A stretch of 64,000 nt of DNA from Arthrobacter liuii. Its GTDB lineage: Bacteria; Actinomycetota; Actinomycetes; Actinomycetales; Micrococcaceae. Location: positions 1 through 64,000 of the forward strand of contig NZ_BMFW01000022.1 in assembly GCF_014639275.1 (NCBI RefSeq). The letters are read 5' to 3'. The notes under the pieces were generated by a model. The model had not been told where the DNA came from. It was given only the letters and a program-made list of their open reading frames with translations, and did no database searches. How positions within the stretch are numbered: the first letter of the stretch is position 1; every line of letters begins with the position of its first letter. The position numbers were made by a program, and so were the translations under genes. Shown here piece by piece: positions 34,792 through 43,304 of the stretch.

Positions 34792-37125
34792 TCAGGCGGC
34801 GCAACCCCCCTTCGCGATGGTGGGATCGATTACTGCGATCTGCTTCTGGATGTCAGCCAGCTGGGTTTGCAGGCCAGCCACCAGCAACTTCTGTGCCTTG
34901 ATCGCGTCCGTGTTGTTCCCCTTCTTCGCCTGGAGGGTCCGAAGAGTTTCCTGAGCAGCGGTGAGCTGGCTGTCGACAGTAGTCAGCTGAGACTGCAGGG
35001 ATGCCAGGTTGGCTTCTGCTGCGCTGATCTGCCCGTTGAGGCTGTTGAGCTGGTCCAGCAACGGCTTCACCCGTCCCTGCAGGTCAAGGACGTTGGCTTC
35101 AGCGTCGGCTATCTGGGCATTGAGCGCAGAGATCCGGGCCACCAGGTCGTCGCCGAGCTGGTTGAGCGATGCGATCTCCGCCGCCTTCGTGGCAACGGCA
35201 GCGTTCGCGGTATCAAGAGTGGCCTGCAGTGCCGGGAGTTGATCCAGGAGCGTTGAAATTTCAGCCTTCTTGTCGTCTACTGCTGCGTTAGCTGCGGCGA
35301 GCGCCCCTTGAGCCTGGCTCAGGGCGGCGTTCTTCGCGTCGAGGACGGCCTGCTGGTCCGTAATGGCCTGCTGGGCCTGCGCCACGTTCTCGGTGAGGCC
35401 CGGGATGGCGGCCTCGAGGTCCGCCACCACCTGCTGCTGGGCCGTCACCGCGTCTGCCGCGTCTTTTGCCACCTGTTCCAGTGCCGGGAGCTGGCCCTGC
35501 AGGGTGGCGAGTTCGGCCTGCTTGCCGGCAACAGCCCCGTTGGCCTGGTTGAGGGCGTCCTGCAGCCCGGGCACCTGCGTTTTAAGGGTGGCAATGTCGT
35601 TCTGTTTTGCGGTTACTGCTGCATTGGCGGCATCCAGTGATGCCTGCAGCGGGGCTGCCTTCTGCTGCAGGCTGCTGCTTTCCTGCTGCTTTGCGGCAAG
35701 CTGCGAATTCAGCGCATCAACCTGCCCCTGCAGCGTCTTCAGGTCGCCCTGGAGGCCGGAGATGGTCGCGTTCTTGTCGGCGATCTGGCTGTTCACGCTG
35801 TTCAACTGGACCTGGAGGCCGTCGCGCTGGGCCTGGAGGTTCCTTTTCTTGATGGAGTTGCCGTTGATCGCGTCGATCTGCGTGGTCAGGTCGGCAATCT
35901 GCAGAGTCAAAGTGTCCTTCTGGGCCTGCAGCGCGGCCAGGTCCTTTTGGGCCTGGGTCAGCGCCGCTTGCTTGGCGGAAATCTGGCTGTTAACGCCCGA
36001 GACCTGGTTCTGGAGGTTGGTGATGTCAGCGTTCACGGCAGCGATCTGCGCGTTGTTGTCGGTGACGGCCTTTGCAGCTGCCGCAGCGCTGGCCTGGAGG
36101 GTCATCAGGTCCGTTTGGGCTGCGGCGATCTGGGCGTTCTTGGCGTCGAGGGCAGCTTGGGTGGTGGAAGCCGTGGCCTGCAGCCCGGTGAGCGCAGCCT
36201 GCGCCGTGGTGATCTGGTCCTTCTTGGCCGTGACTGCGGCATCTGCGGCAGCGGCAGTGTTCTGCCGGTCGGCCAACGCCTGCTGGGCGGCGGCAACTGC
36301 GTCTTTCTGGGCCTGCAGTTGTGCTGCCGCGGCGGTTCCGGCGTCCTGAAGTGCTTTCAGCTGGGTTTCGGCGTCGGTCACTGCCGCCTGTGCAGCGGTC
36401 ACGGCATCGGCAGCCTGCTGGGCCTGTGAGGTCAGGGCTGCCAGTTGGTCCTTGGCTGCCCGGATCTCCGCGTCTTTGGCAGCGAAGTCGGAGGCAGCCT
36501 GCCCTGCTGCCTGCTGCAGCGCGGCAAGCTCGGTCTGGGCGGCCGCAATGGCCTGGCTGTTGGCTACCAGTTCTGCGCCCAGCGTGTCCGCCTGTTCCTT
36601 GAGGGCTGCAGAGGCAGCCTGGGCCGCCGCCAGCTCATCCTGCAGCGGCGCCAGTTGGCTCGCCACGCTTGCCCGCTGACCCTGGAGGTCGGTGAGGGCG
36701 GCGTTCGCGGCGTCAATCTGGGAGTTCAGGTTTGTTTGGGCGGCAGTCAGCTTGTCCAGTTCTGCCTGCGCCGTGGCTTGCTGGCTGTCCAGCTGTGTTT
36801 CCTGGGCGGCAAGGTCAGCCAACGCCTGGTCCGCGGCAGCCTTCTGCGCGGCCAACGCATCTGCCTGGGCCTGGAGTTTGGCCCTCTCCGCCTGCAGGGC
36901 TGCGATCGCGTCGGCGTTCTTCCTGGCCGCGGCCTTGAGGAGGTTCTCCTGGACGGCGCCGCGGTGCGCCAATTGGTTGACCACGCCGTTGCAGATGCCG
37001 GTGGCGGAGGTTGTTGCGGCAACCGCGGGTTGCACCAACACCAGGCTGGTGGCGAGCAGACCGGGAAGGACAACGGCAGCCGCGAGACGGCGGGACCGCA
37101 CGGATTTGGACGGGGAAGTGCGCAT
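34792..37125 (-). CDS. Secreted long coiled-coil protein with one cysteine at each end
   Basis: A 777-residue protein from ATG 37125, which follows AGGAG with 7 bases between. Residues 1-36 are a signal peptide (basic start, a hydrophobic LAAAVVLPGLLATSLVLV core, and AVA before the mature ATTSATG). Residues about 60-755 are almost entirely Ala, Gln, Leu, Asp and Lys in heptad-like patterns (AALQAQ, TDLQGQ, IAAAQ), so a very long alpha-helical coiled coil is expected. I see only two cysteines in the mature chain, in GICNGVVNQLAHRG near the start and in the terminal KGGCAA. No transmembrane anchor or sorting signal is visible. I recognise no named family; a cell-wall or surface structural role is inference. 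Confidence 0.82.
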   Translation of the reverse strand: MRTSPSKSVRSRRLAAAVVLPGLLATSLVLVQPAVAATTSATGICNGVVNQLAHRGAVQENLLKAAARKNADAIAALQAERAKLQAQADALAAQKAAADQALADLAAQETQLDSQQATAQAELDKLTAAQTNLNSQIDAANAALTDLQGQRASVASQLAPLQDELAAAQAASAALKEQADTLGAELVANSQAIAAAQTELAALQQAAGQAASDFAAKDAEIRAAKDQLAALTSQAQQAADAVTAAQAAVTDAETQLKALQDAGTAAAAQLQAQKDAVAAAQQALADRQNTAAAADAAVTAKKDQITTAQAALTGLQATASTTQAALDAKNAQIAAAQTDLMTLQASAAAAAKAVTDNNAQIAAVNADITNLQNQVSGVNSQISAKQAALTQAQKDLAALQAQKDTLTLQIADLTTQIDAINGNSIKKRNLQAQRDGLQVQLNSVNSQIADKNATISGLQGDLKTLQGQVDALNSQLAAKQQESSSLQQKAAPLQASLDAANAAVTAKQNDIATLKTQVPGLQDALNQANGAVAGKQAELATLQGQLPALEQVAKDAADAVTAQQQVVADLEAAIPGLTENVAQAQQAITDQQAVLDAKNAALSQAQGALAAANAAVDDKKAEISTLLDQLPALQATLDTANAAVATKAAEIASLNQLGDDLVARISALNAQIADAEANVLDLQGRVKPLLDQLNSLNGQISAAEANLASLQSQLTTVDSQLTAAQETLRTLQAKKGNNTDAIKAQKLLVAGLQTQLADIQKQIAVIDPTIAKGGCAA

Positions 37126-37444
37126 GCGAGCTCCTGGTGAGACCTTGCAGCGGCCAACTCCGGCCGCCTCGTTGGATAACGGTATGTTCCGGCCCCCGGG
37201 GAGGACACGCGTACTCACCACTTGTCTTTTTGGCGCGAGTACTCGCTTTCTGCTGAATTTGTGACAGCACCGTCGGCCTGACGTCCCCGGGCAGGCGAAT
37301 ATGACCGTCGCAGTCCTCCGGTGAACCGCCGTTACTCCCTGTATCTCCGGGTTTCGCGGGCCTTTGATTCCCCCTCCGGGCCTGCCGGATAGTTGCTGCA
37401 AGCCGCACATTCCGCTGCATCCCCACCCCCCTCAAGGAGGAACC
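37126..37444. other. Intergenic region, divergent promoters
   Basis: This stretch of 319 bases separates the divergent coiled-coil and binding-protein genes and should hold both promoters. I see no RNA gene and no clear operator. TGACCGTCGCAGTCC at 37302-37316 reappears at the left edge of the truncated binding-protein copy (53291-53305). Confidence 0.5.
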
Positions 37445-38419
37445 ATGGCCCCCAAAACCAAGCTGGCCGCCGTCGTGGCCCTTGCCATCTCAGCGCTGCT
37501 GGGACTGGCTGCCTGCGCCGATCCCGGCGCCTCGGCGGCAGCACCGTCGTCGTCCGCCACCAACTCAGCCGGTAAGACCTTCAACCTGTCCCCGGAACAG
37601 GACCGTTTCAAGGTCTCAGCCGATCCTGCCGCGGCAGCGCTGGTACCGGAAGCAATCAAGGCCGACGGCAAGCTCACCGTGGTGACCACAGGCGGCGCGG
37701 CGCCGCTGAGCCTGTTCGCCACGGACAACAAGACCTTGATCGGCAGCGAGGTGGACATCGCGTACGCCGTGGGAGAGTCGCTGGGACTGGACGTGGACGT
37801 CCTTCCCGTGGCGTGGGCCGACTGGCCGCTGGGCATCGAGTCATCCAAGTACGAGGCCGTGCTCTCCAACGTGACGGTCACCGAGGCGCGCAAGGAAAAG
37901 TTCGATTTCGCCACCTACCGCAACGACCTGCTGGGCTTTTACGCCAAGAGTGACTCCGGCATCGGTGAGATCAAGGAAGCCAAGGATGTGGCGGGCAAGA
38001 AGATCATCGTGGGCTCAGGCACCAACCAGGAAGCCATCCTGGTCCGCTGGGACGAGGAGAACAAGAAGAACGGCCTGGCGCCGGTCGAGTTCCAGTATTA
38101 CGACGACGACTCCGCCTCGGGCCTGGCCCTTCAGTCCGGGCGTGCGGACCTGACTTTCGGGCCCAACGCCGCCGCCGCGTACAAGGCCGCGCAGGACGGA
38201 AAGACAAAGCAGGTAGGCACCCTGAACGGGGGCTGGCCGCTGACGGCGCAGATCGCGTTCACCACCAAAAAAGGCAACGGCCTGGCCGTCGCGGCGCAGG
38301 CCGCCCTGAACCACCTGATTGACGACGGCACCTACGCCAAAATCCTGGACCGCTGGGGCCTCTCCTCCGAGGCCATCCAGAAGTCTGAACTGAACCCGGC
38401 GGGCCTGCCCAAGAAGTAA
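37445..38419 (+). CDS. ABC transporter substrate-binding lipoprotein (amino-acid type)
   Basis: A 324-residue lipoprotein. The signal peptide ends in the lipobox LAAC with Cys24 as the lipidated residue, and a Ser/Ala-rich linker precedes a type-3 periplasmic-binding fold (LTVVTTGGAAPLSLFATDNKTLIGSEVDIAYAVGESLGLDVDVL, and the LGIESSKYEAVLSNVTVTEARKEKFDFATYR motif). AGGAGG with 4 bases between precedes ATG 37445. No permease or ATPase gene is adjacent, which is unusual for such a gene. Its last 350 bases are repeated 15.2 kb downstream as a pseudogene. Confidence 0.9.
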   Translation: MAPKTKLAAVVALAISALLGLAACADPGASAAAPSSSATNSAGKTFNLSPEQDRFKVSADPAAAALVPEAIKADGKLTVVTTGGAAPLSLFATDNKTLIGSEVDIAYAVGESLGLDVDVLPVAWADWPLGIESSKYEAVLSNVTVTEARKEKFDFATYRNDLLGFYAKSDSGIGEIKEAKDVAGKKIIVGSGTNQEAILVRWDEENKKNGLAPVEFQYYDDDSASGLALQSGRADLTFGPNAAAAYKAAQDGKTKQVGTLNGGWPLTAQIAFTTKKGNGLAVAAQAALNHLIDDGTYAKILDRWGLSSEAIQKSELNPAGLPKK

Positions 38420-38437
38420 ACAGCCTGCCGACGAAGG
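38088..38437 (+). repeat. Direct repeat, left copy (3' end of the intact binding-protein gene)
   Basis: 350 bases that align without gaps to 53306-53655; I count about 14 differences (about 96% identity). The copy ends exactly where the terminator hairpin of this gene begins. The two copies have the same orientation and bracket the whole ben/cat cluster. Confidence 0.9.
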
Positions 38438-38492
38438 AATCCCCGCCGGGTGTGCCAGCAATTCGCCGGGTGCCCGGCGGGGATTCTTCTTT
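38438..38492 (+). terminator. Intrinsic terminator after the binding-protein gene
   Basis: AATCCCCGCCGGG (38438-38450) pairs perfectly with CCCGGCGGGGATT (38473-38485), followed by CTTCTTT. It probably also serves the convergent gene at 38497. Confidence 0.8.
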
Positions 38493-38496
38493 GGCT

Positions 38497-39195
38497 TTAC
38501 CAGGCCGGCAGCACGGGCACCTGGCCTGCCACCTCAACATCTTCGGCGTCGCCGCGTGCCAGCCATTTCAGGAGGCCCTCCCGGTCCGACTCAACCCGCA
38601 GGCCGCCGTCACCGATGACCCACTCGTCGCGTTCCTCGGTAACCAGCGTCATCCCGGGCGCCCCCTTGGCCCGCATGGCGCGTACCACGGCCTCGATGGC
38701 GTTCAACAGCGAATCGGGGTCGGCCTCCTCGATGGTCCAGGCGGTTTCCAGGTCATGGTGGTGCACCACCACCTCGGCAATCCGCAGCGCCACAATCGAC
38801 GTGGCCGGCAGGTCCCGCCCCCCGATCTTTACTTCCGGTGCCGCAAGTTCTCCGGTCAGCCGCTGGGCTTCACCTGCGAAAGCGGCGGCCGAGTCCCGCA
38901 CTTCGGCCAGGAGCTCCTCCCGCGGCAGGGCGGCAAGGGCCCCAATAGCCTCAGAGCGCGCTTCAGGGGACGCGTACAGCTGTCGTTCCTCCCCGGAGGT
39001 GGCCCAGTCGATCAGCCCCACCAGGGCGCGTCCGCTGGATGCGACGTGGGCGATGACGTGGGCGCGGGTCCACCCTTCGCACAGCGAAGGAGCAGCCAGC
39101 TCTTCATCGGACAAGGAGGATACCGTGGCCAGGAACATGTCCGTCTCCCGGCCCAGGCGGGACAGGTCTGAGTGCAGCCGTGCTGGATTGATCAT
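38497..39195 (-). CDS. Maleylpyruvate isomerase-family, mycothiol-dependent (DinB-like) enzyme
   Basis: About 232 residues. The N-terminal four-helix DinB-like part has LSDEELAAPSLCEGWTRAHVIAHVASSGRALVGLIDWA, and further on VVVHHHDLETAW supplies the His residues that bind metal in this family. The mycothiol-dependent maleylpyruvate isomerase family is found in actinobacteria and acts in gentisate breakdown. No gentisate genes are seen here, so the substrate may differ; association with the aromatic cluster is positional only. The start may be ATG 39195 or the GTG just before it. Confidence 0.78.
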   Translation of the reverse strand: MINPARLHSDLSRLGRETDMFLATVSSLSDEELAAPSLCEGWTRAHVIAHVASSGRALVGLIDWATSGEERQLYASPEARSEAIGALAALPREELLAEVRDSAAAFAGEAQRLTGELAAPEVKIGGRDLPATSIVALRIAEVVVHHHDLETAWTIEEADPDSLLNAIEAVVRAMRAKGAPGMTLVTEERDEWVIGDGGLRVESDREGLLKWLARGDAEDVEVAGQVPVLPAW

Positions 39196-39525
39196 CACGC
39201 CAGCCTAACGGCGGCGCCATCTCCCCAGCTATGGTTACGGGCCGCCTGGTTCATACCGGCCGCCTATGGACTAAGACCCGCCGTCCCACCGCCGTCGGAA
39301 TGCCCCCTGCCTCCGGGCACGTTTGGCCTGCTACTGCGGCATCCATCGCGAAATCTGCCCCTTTGATACGCAGGAACAGCACAATGCACCCCCGGCGGGA
39401 AACCGGGTATTTCCCTCATATGCCGCGCGTCACATTGGCTGTCAGGCTGGGTTGCCGTGGCCCCGGCGCGGATCCACCCGAATGCCGCGGCGCCTCCTCA
39501 CCCGCCCCCTGAAAGGACTTGCGCC
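39196..39525. other. Intergenic region upstream of the aromatic acid transporter
   Basis: 330 bases without a convincing gene. It should contain the promoter of the benK-like gene. A small inverted repeat GGGAAA-N7-TTTCCC lies at 39397-39415, about 110 bases before that start, and could be a regulator site. Nothing else is evident. Confidence 0.45.
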
Positions 39526-40899
39526 ATGACACTGCCGCACCCCCAATCCACGATCTCCGGAAACCCGGGAAAGGAGACCCGGACAGCCAACTGGGTGGCA
39601 TTCGTCATCTGCGCCGCCCTCCTGTTCGACGGCTACGACCTGGTGGTCTACGGCACCGTCCTTCCGGGACTGCTCGCAGACGCGGGCCAAATCGGTCATT
39701 TCGATGCAGCTACCGCCGGGCTCCTGGGGTCCTGGGCCCTCATCGGCGTACTGGTGGGGTCGCTGGCATGCGGTGCGATCGGTGACTTCTTCGGCCGCCG
39801 GCGGCTGATGCTCGCGGGCATCGCCTGGTTCTCCCTGGGCATGTTCGCCACCGCCCTGGCCACGGACGTCACTGCCTTCGGCGCCCTCCGGTTTGCCACC
39901 GGGCTGGGCCTGGGCGTCGTCATCGCCAGCGCCGGCGCCACCATGGCCGAGTTCGCACCAGCGGGACGGCGGCAGTTCTACAACGCCATCGTGTACTCCG
40001 GGGTCCCCGCGGGCGGCGTGCTGGCTTCCGTCCTGGGCATCGCATTCCTGGACAGCATCGGCTGGCGCGGCCTCTTCATCATCGGATCCCTGCCCCTCCT
40101 GGTCATCCTGCCCATTGCCTGGCGGAAGCTTCCGGAATCCCCGCGGTGGCTGTTGGCCCGCGGCCGGGAAGAAGAAGCCCTGGCCGCGGCATGGCGCACC
40201 GGGGTGCCGCTCGCCGAAGAGCAGGTGACCCGGGAGGCCGGCGCCGCCCCCCGGAAATCCGGGTTCGCCGCCGTCTTCTCCCGCCAGTTCGCCGTGGCAT
40301 CCATCCTGCTGGGACTGATGTCCTTCTGCGGGCTCCTCCTGACCTACGGCCTCAACACGTGGCTGCCCAAGATCATGGAGGGCTACGGTTACGGCCGGAC
40401 CTATGCCCTGTTTTTCCCGCTGGCCCTGAACCTCGGCGCCGTGGTGGGCGGACTGGTAGCCTCCCGGATGGCCGACCGGAACGGACCGCAGCGGGTTATC
40501 GCTGCCACGTTTGCCCTCGCCACCATTTCCCTTGGACTGATGACCTTCAGCTTCCCGCTGCCGCTGCTCTTTACCTTCATCGCCACCGCAGGGGTGGGAA
40601 CCCTGGGCACCCAGGTGCTGGTCTACGGTTTCCAGTCGAACTTCTTCACCACCAATGCCCGTGCAGCCGGCGTTGCCTGGTGCGCCAGCGTGGGCCGGCT
40701 GGGCGGGGTCCTGGGGCCGATCATCGGCGGCTGGCTTGCAGCGGCGGGGGTCGGCGGGGCAACAGCCTTCTACATTTACGGCGCAGTGGCCCTGCTCGGC
40801 GGCGCCGTCACCATCCTGGTACCGCGCCAGCATCGGCTGGAGGAAGCCCTGCCCGTCGTCGACGAGCCTCAAGATTACGTCGAAAAAGTATCTAAGTAA
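39526..40899 (+). CDS. benK: Aromatic acid:H+ symporter (BenK/PcaK-like MFS)
   Basis: A 457-residue, 12-helix transporter. FDGYDLVVYGTVLPGLL (about 33-49) is the aromatic acid:H+ symporter (AAHS) signature with its conserved Asp in helix 1, and CGAIGDFFGRRRLMLAGI is the cytoplasmic loop 2-3 motif. ATG 39526 follows GAAAGG. It leads the plus-strand group that continues with the LysR, catB and catC genes, so benzoate or a related acid is the likely substrate. Confidence 0.88.
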   Translation: MTLPHPQSTISGNPGKETRTANWVAFVICAALLFDGYDLVVYGTVLPGLLADAGQIGHFDAATAGLLGSWALIGVLVGSLACGAIGDFFGRRRLMLAGIAWFSLGMFATALATDVTAFGALRFATGLGLGVVIASAGATMAEFAPAGRRQFYNAIVYSGVPAGGVLASVLGIAFLDSIGWRGLFIIGSLPLLVILPIAWRKLPESPRWLLARGREEEALAAAWRTGVPLAEEQVTREAGAAPRKSGFAAVFSRQFAVASILLGLMSFCGLLLTYGLNTWLPKIMEGYGYGRTYALFFPLALNLGAVVGGLVASRMADRNGPQRVIAATFALATISLGLMTFSFPLPLLFTFIATAGVGTLGTQVLVYGFQSNFFTTNARAAGVAWCASVGRLGGVLGPIIGGWLAAAGVGGATAFYIYGAVALLGGAVTILVPRQHRLEEALPVVDEPQDYVEKVSK

Positions 40900-40974
40900 G
40901 GCTTTTTATGGTTATTCTATGAATCAATGAGGCCGCACCGCGCCTCACCCGCACGTCGGAGAGGTGGCAGCGCA

Positions 40975-41895
40975 ATGGAGATCAGGCAGCTGAACTACTT
41001 CATTGCGGTCGCGGAGGAGCGGCATTTCGGCAGGGCGGCCAAGCGTCTGCACATGGCGCAGCCGCCGCTCTCCCAGCAGATCCGCCAACTCGAAGACCAG
41101 CTGGGCGTCCAGCTCCTCAACCGCACCACCCGCCGGGTGGACCTGACGGCGGCGGGCCAGCTCCTGCTGGACCGCGGCCGCCAGATCGTCAACGACGTCG
41201 AGACGCTCCGCGCGGATGTCTACCAGGTGGGCAAGGGCGCCACCGGCGTCCTCCGGGTGGGGTTCTCGGGCTCGGCAACCTACGGCGTCATGCCCCGGAT
41301 CGCGCGGCTCACGAAACAGGTCCTTCCCGGCCTGTCGCTGGCGCTGAACGGAGAGATGCTGACGCCGTCCATGGAAGCGGGCCTGCGGAACGGAACCCTG
41401 GACGCGGCACTGCTGCGTCCCCCCGTGGCGTCCGAGGAGATCGACTACCGCGTGGTCACCCAGGAACCACTCGTCGTCGCGCTTCCCTCCTTCAGCGCAC
41501 TGGCGGTGGACCGGCCCGTGGCCATGCACGAACTGCAGGACCAGGACTTCATCGCCTACGCACCGGAGTCCGTGCTGAACCGCATCACCTCGGACCTCTG
41601 CCGCCAGGCAGGTTTCCAGCCGCGGATCACGCAAGTGGTAGGTGAGACCTCCACAATGCTGGCGTTCGTGGCCGCGGGCGGCGGCATCGCCGTCATGCCG
41701 TCCAGCGTGCGCGCCTTCCAGCTCGAGGGCGTCGCGTACCGGGAAATCGACAATGTTCCCCCTGTGGAACTCGCCGTCGCGTGGCTGCGCGGCCACCGGT
41801 CCGCACTGCTGCAAAACTTCCTGGACATCGTGGCCACGGCAACCGCTGATGCCACCACCCCCGCTCCCGCTGATGAAAGGCTCCTCCCATCATGA
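40975..41895 (+). CDS. catR: LysR-family regulator of the cat genes (CatR/BenM-like)
   Basis: A 306-residue regulator with the helix-turn-helix MEIRQLNYFIAVAEERHFGRAAKRLHMAQPPLSQQIRQLEDQL and a ligand domain from about residue 92 (VLRVGFSGSATYGVMPRIARL). The PPLSQQIR recognition helix and LLNRTTRRVDLT wing are those of the CatR/CatM/BenM group, which respond to cis,cis-muconate (and benzoate in BenM). Unlike classic catR it lies on the same strand as catB, with the stop and start overlapping (ATGA 41892-41895). Confidence 0.87.
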   Translation: MEIRQLNYFIAVAEERHFGRAAKRLHMAQPPLSQQIRQLEDQLGVQLLNRTTRRVDLTAAGQLLLDRGRQIVNDVETLRADVYQVGKGATGVLRVGFSGSATYGVMPRIARLTKQVLPGLSLALNGEMLTPSMEAGLRNGTLDAALLRPPVASEEIDYRVVTQEPLVVALPSFSALAVDRPVAMHELQDQDFIAYAPESVLNRITSDLCRQAGFQPRITQVVGETSTMLAFVAAGGGIAVMPSSVRAFQLEGVAYREIDNVPPVELAVAWLRGHRSALLQNFLDIVATATADATTPAPADERLLPS

Positions 41896-42992
41896 AGATC
41901 GCAGCCATCGAGGCGATCCCCTACTCGATCCCGTACCGGCACCCGCTCCATTTCGCCTCCGGCTCCGTCCACGAGGCCGACCACGTCCTGGTCCGTGTCC
42001 ACACCGACGACGGCGTGGTGGGAACCGCAGACACCCCGCCCCGCCCGTACACCTACGGTGAGACGCAGAAATCCATCGTCGCGGTGGTGCAGGATGTCTT
42101 CGCCCCGCAGTTGGTGGGCGTTGACGTCTTTGACCGGGAAAAGATCCAGGCCGTGATGGCACGGACCATCCACAACCAGACGGCCAAGGGCGCGGTGGAC
42201 ATTGCCGTCTGGGACGTCATCGGCAAGACCCTGGGGCAGCCCGTGACCAAGCTGCTGGGCGGCTACACCGACTCGCTGCGCGTCTCCCACATGCTCGGAT
42301 TCAAACCCGCCAAGGAACTCCTGGCCTTGGCCCTGGAGTTCCGGGAAACCTACGGCATCAACACCTTCAAACTGAAGACCGGCCGCCGTCCGCTGAACCT
42401 GGACATCGAGGCCGCCAGGGTGCTGCGGGAAGGCCTGGGCGAAGACGCCGAGCTGTACATGGACGCCAACCGCGGCTGGACAGCCAACGAGGCCGCCGAG
42501 GTGCTGCGCCGCACCGCCGACCTCGGCCTGCAGTTCCTTGAGGAACCGGACGACGCCCGCGAAGTCCTGGGCCGCCGGCGCCTGGTCACGAACTCCCCCA
42601 TTCCCATTGCCGCGGATGAATCCGCCGCCAACCTGGGCGAGGCGGCCCGCGAAATCCTCACCGGGGGGGCCAACCTGCTGTCCGTCAAGACCGCACGGTC
42701 CGGCTTCACCGAGGCCGCCAAGATCGTTGGCATGGCCGAGGGCATGGGCATCGATGTCTACATCGGCAACCAGATCGACACCCAGGTGGGCACCGTCGCC
42801 TCCGTGGTGTTCGGCGCAGCGTTCGCCCACACCGCCAAGCGTGCGGCGGAGCTGTCCAACTACCTCGATATGACCGATGACCTGCTGGCCCAGCCACTGG
42901 CCATCACGGACGGCCGGATCCATGTTCCCGAGGGTCCCGGCGCGGGCACCGACGTGGACGACGACAAGCTCGCCCACTACCGCACCGACTGA
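41892..42992 (+). CDS. catB: Muconate cycloisomerase
   Basis: A 366-residue enolase-superfamily enzyme. KLKTG at 160-164 (Lys160/Lys162 the general base pair), metal ligands Asp191 in DANRGW, Glu217 in EEPDD and Asp242 in ADES, and Lys266 in SVKTARSG are all present. It lactonises cis,cis-muconate to muconolactone in the catechol branch of the beta-ketoadipate pathway. It sits between the LysR gene (4-base overlap) and catC (28 bases). Confidence 0.95.
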   Translation: MKIAAIEAIPYSIPYRHPLHFASGSVHEADHVLVRVHTDDGVVGTADTPPRPYTYGETQKSIVAVVQDVFAPQLVGVDVFDREKIQAVMARTIHNQTAKGAVDIAVWDVIGKTLGQPVTKLLGGYTDSLRVSHMLGFKPAKELLALALEFRETYGINTFKLKTGRRPLNLDIEAARVLREGLGEDAELYMDANRGWTANEAAEVLRRTADLGLQFLEEPDDAREVLGRRRLVTNSPIPIAADESAANLGEAAREILTGGANLLSVKTARSGFTEAAKIVGMAEGMGIDVYIGNQIDTQVGTVASVVFGAAFAHTAKRAAELSNYLDMTDDLLAQPLAITDGRIHVPEGPGAGTDVDDDKLAHYRTD

Positions 42993-43020
42993 CACCCATC
43001 CCTTCCACCGAGAGGTCACC

Positions 43021-43299
43021 ATGAAGTACCTGGTCCATATGGACGTCAACCTGCCCGCCGGCATGCCCGCCGAAGAAGCCGCCGAAATCAAGGCACAGGA
43101 GAAGGCCTACTCCCAGGAACTGCAGCGCTCCGGCAAATGGCCTGAGATCTGGCGGGTGGTAGGCGAATACGCCAACTACTCCATCTTCGACGTCGAATCG
43201 AACGATGAGCTGCACGGCATCCTGCAGGGCCTTCCCCTGTTCCCGTACATGGACATCACCGTGGTCCCGCTGGCCAAGCACCCTTCGGACGTGAAGTAG
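43021..43299 (+). CDS. catC: Muconolactone delta-isomerase
   Basis: A 92-residue protein, the usual family length. MKYLVHMDVNLPAGMPAEEA and LFPYMDITVVPLAKHPSD are signature ends; EKAYSQELQRSGKWPEIWRVVGEYANYSIFDVESNDELH is the core. It isomerises muconolactone to beta-ketoadipate enol-lactone. An AGAGGTCACC site precedes ATG 43021. No catD/pcaD hydrolase follows, so later steps must be encoded elsewhere. Convergent with the LAL regulator, 5 bases apart. Confidence 0.96.
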   Translation: MKYLVHMDVNLPAGMPAEEAAEIKAQEKAYSQELQRSGKWPEIWRVVGEYANYSIFDVESNDELHGILQGLPLFPYMDITVVPLAKHPSDVK

Positions 43300-43304
43300 C
43301 CGGC

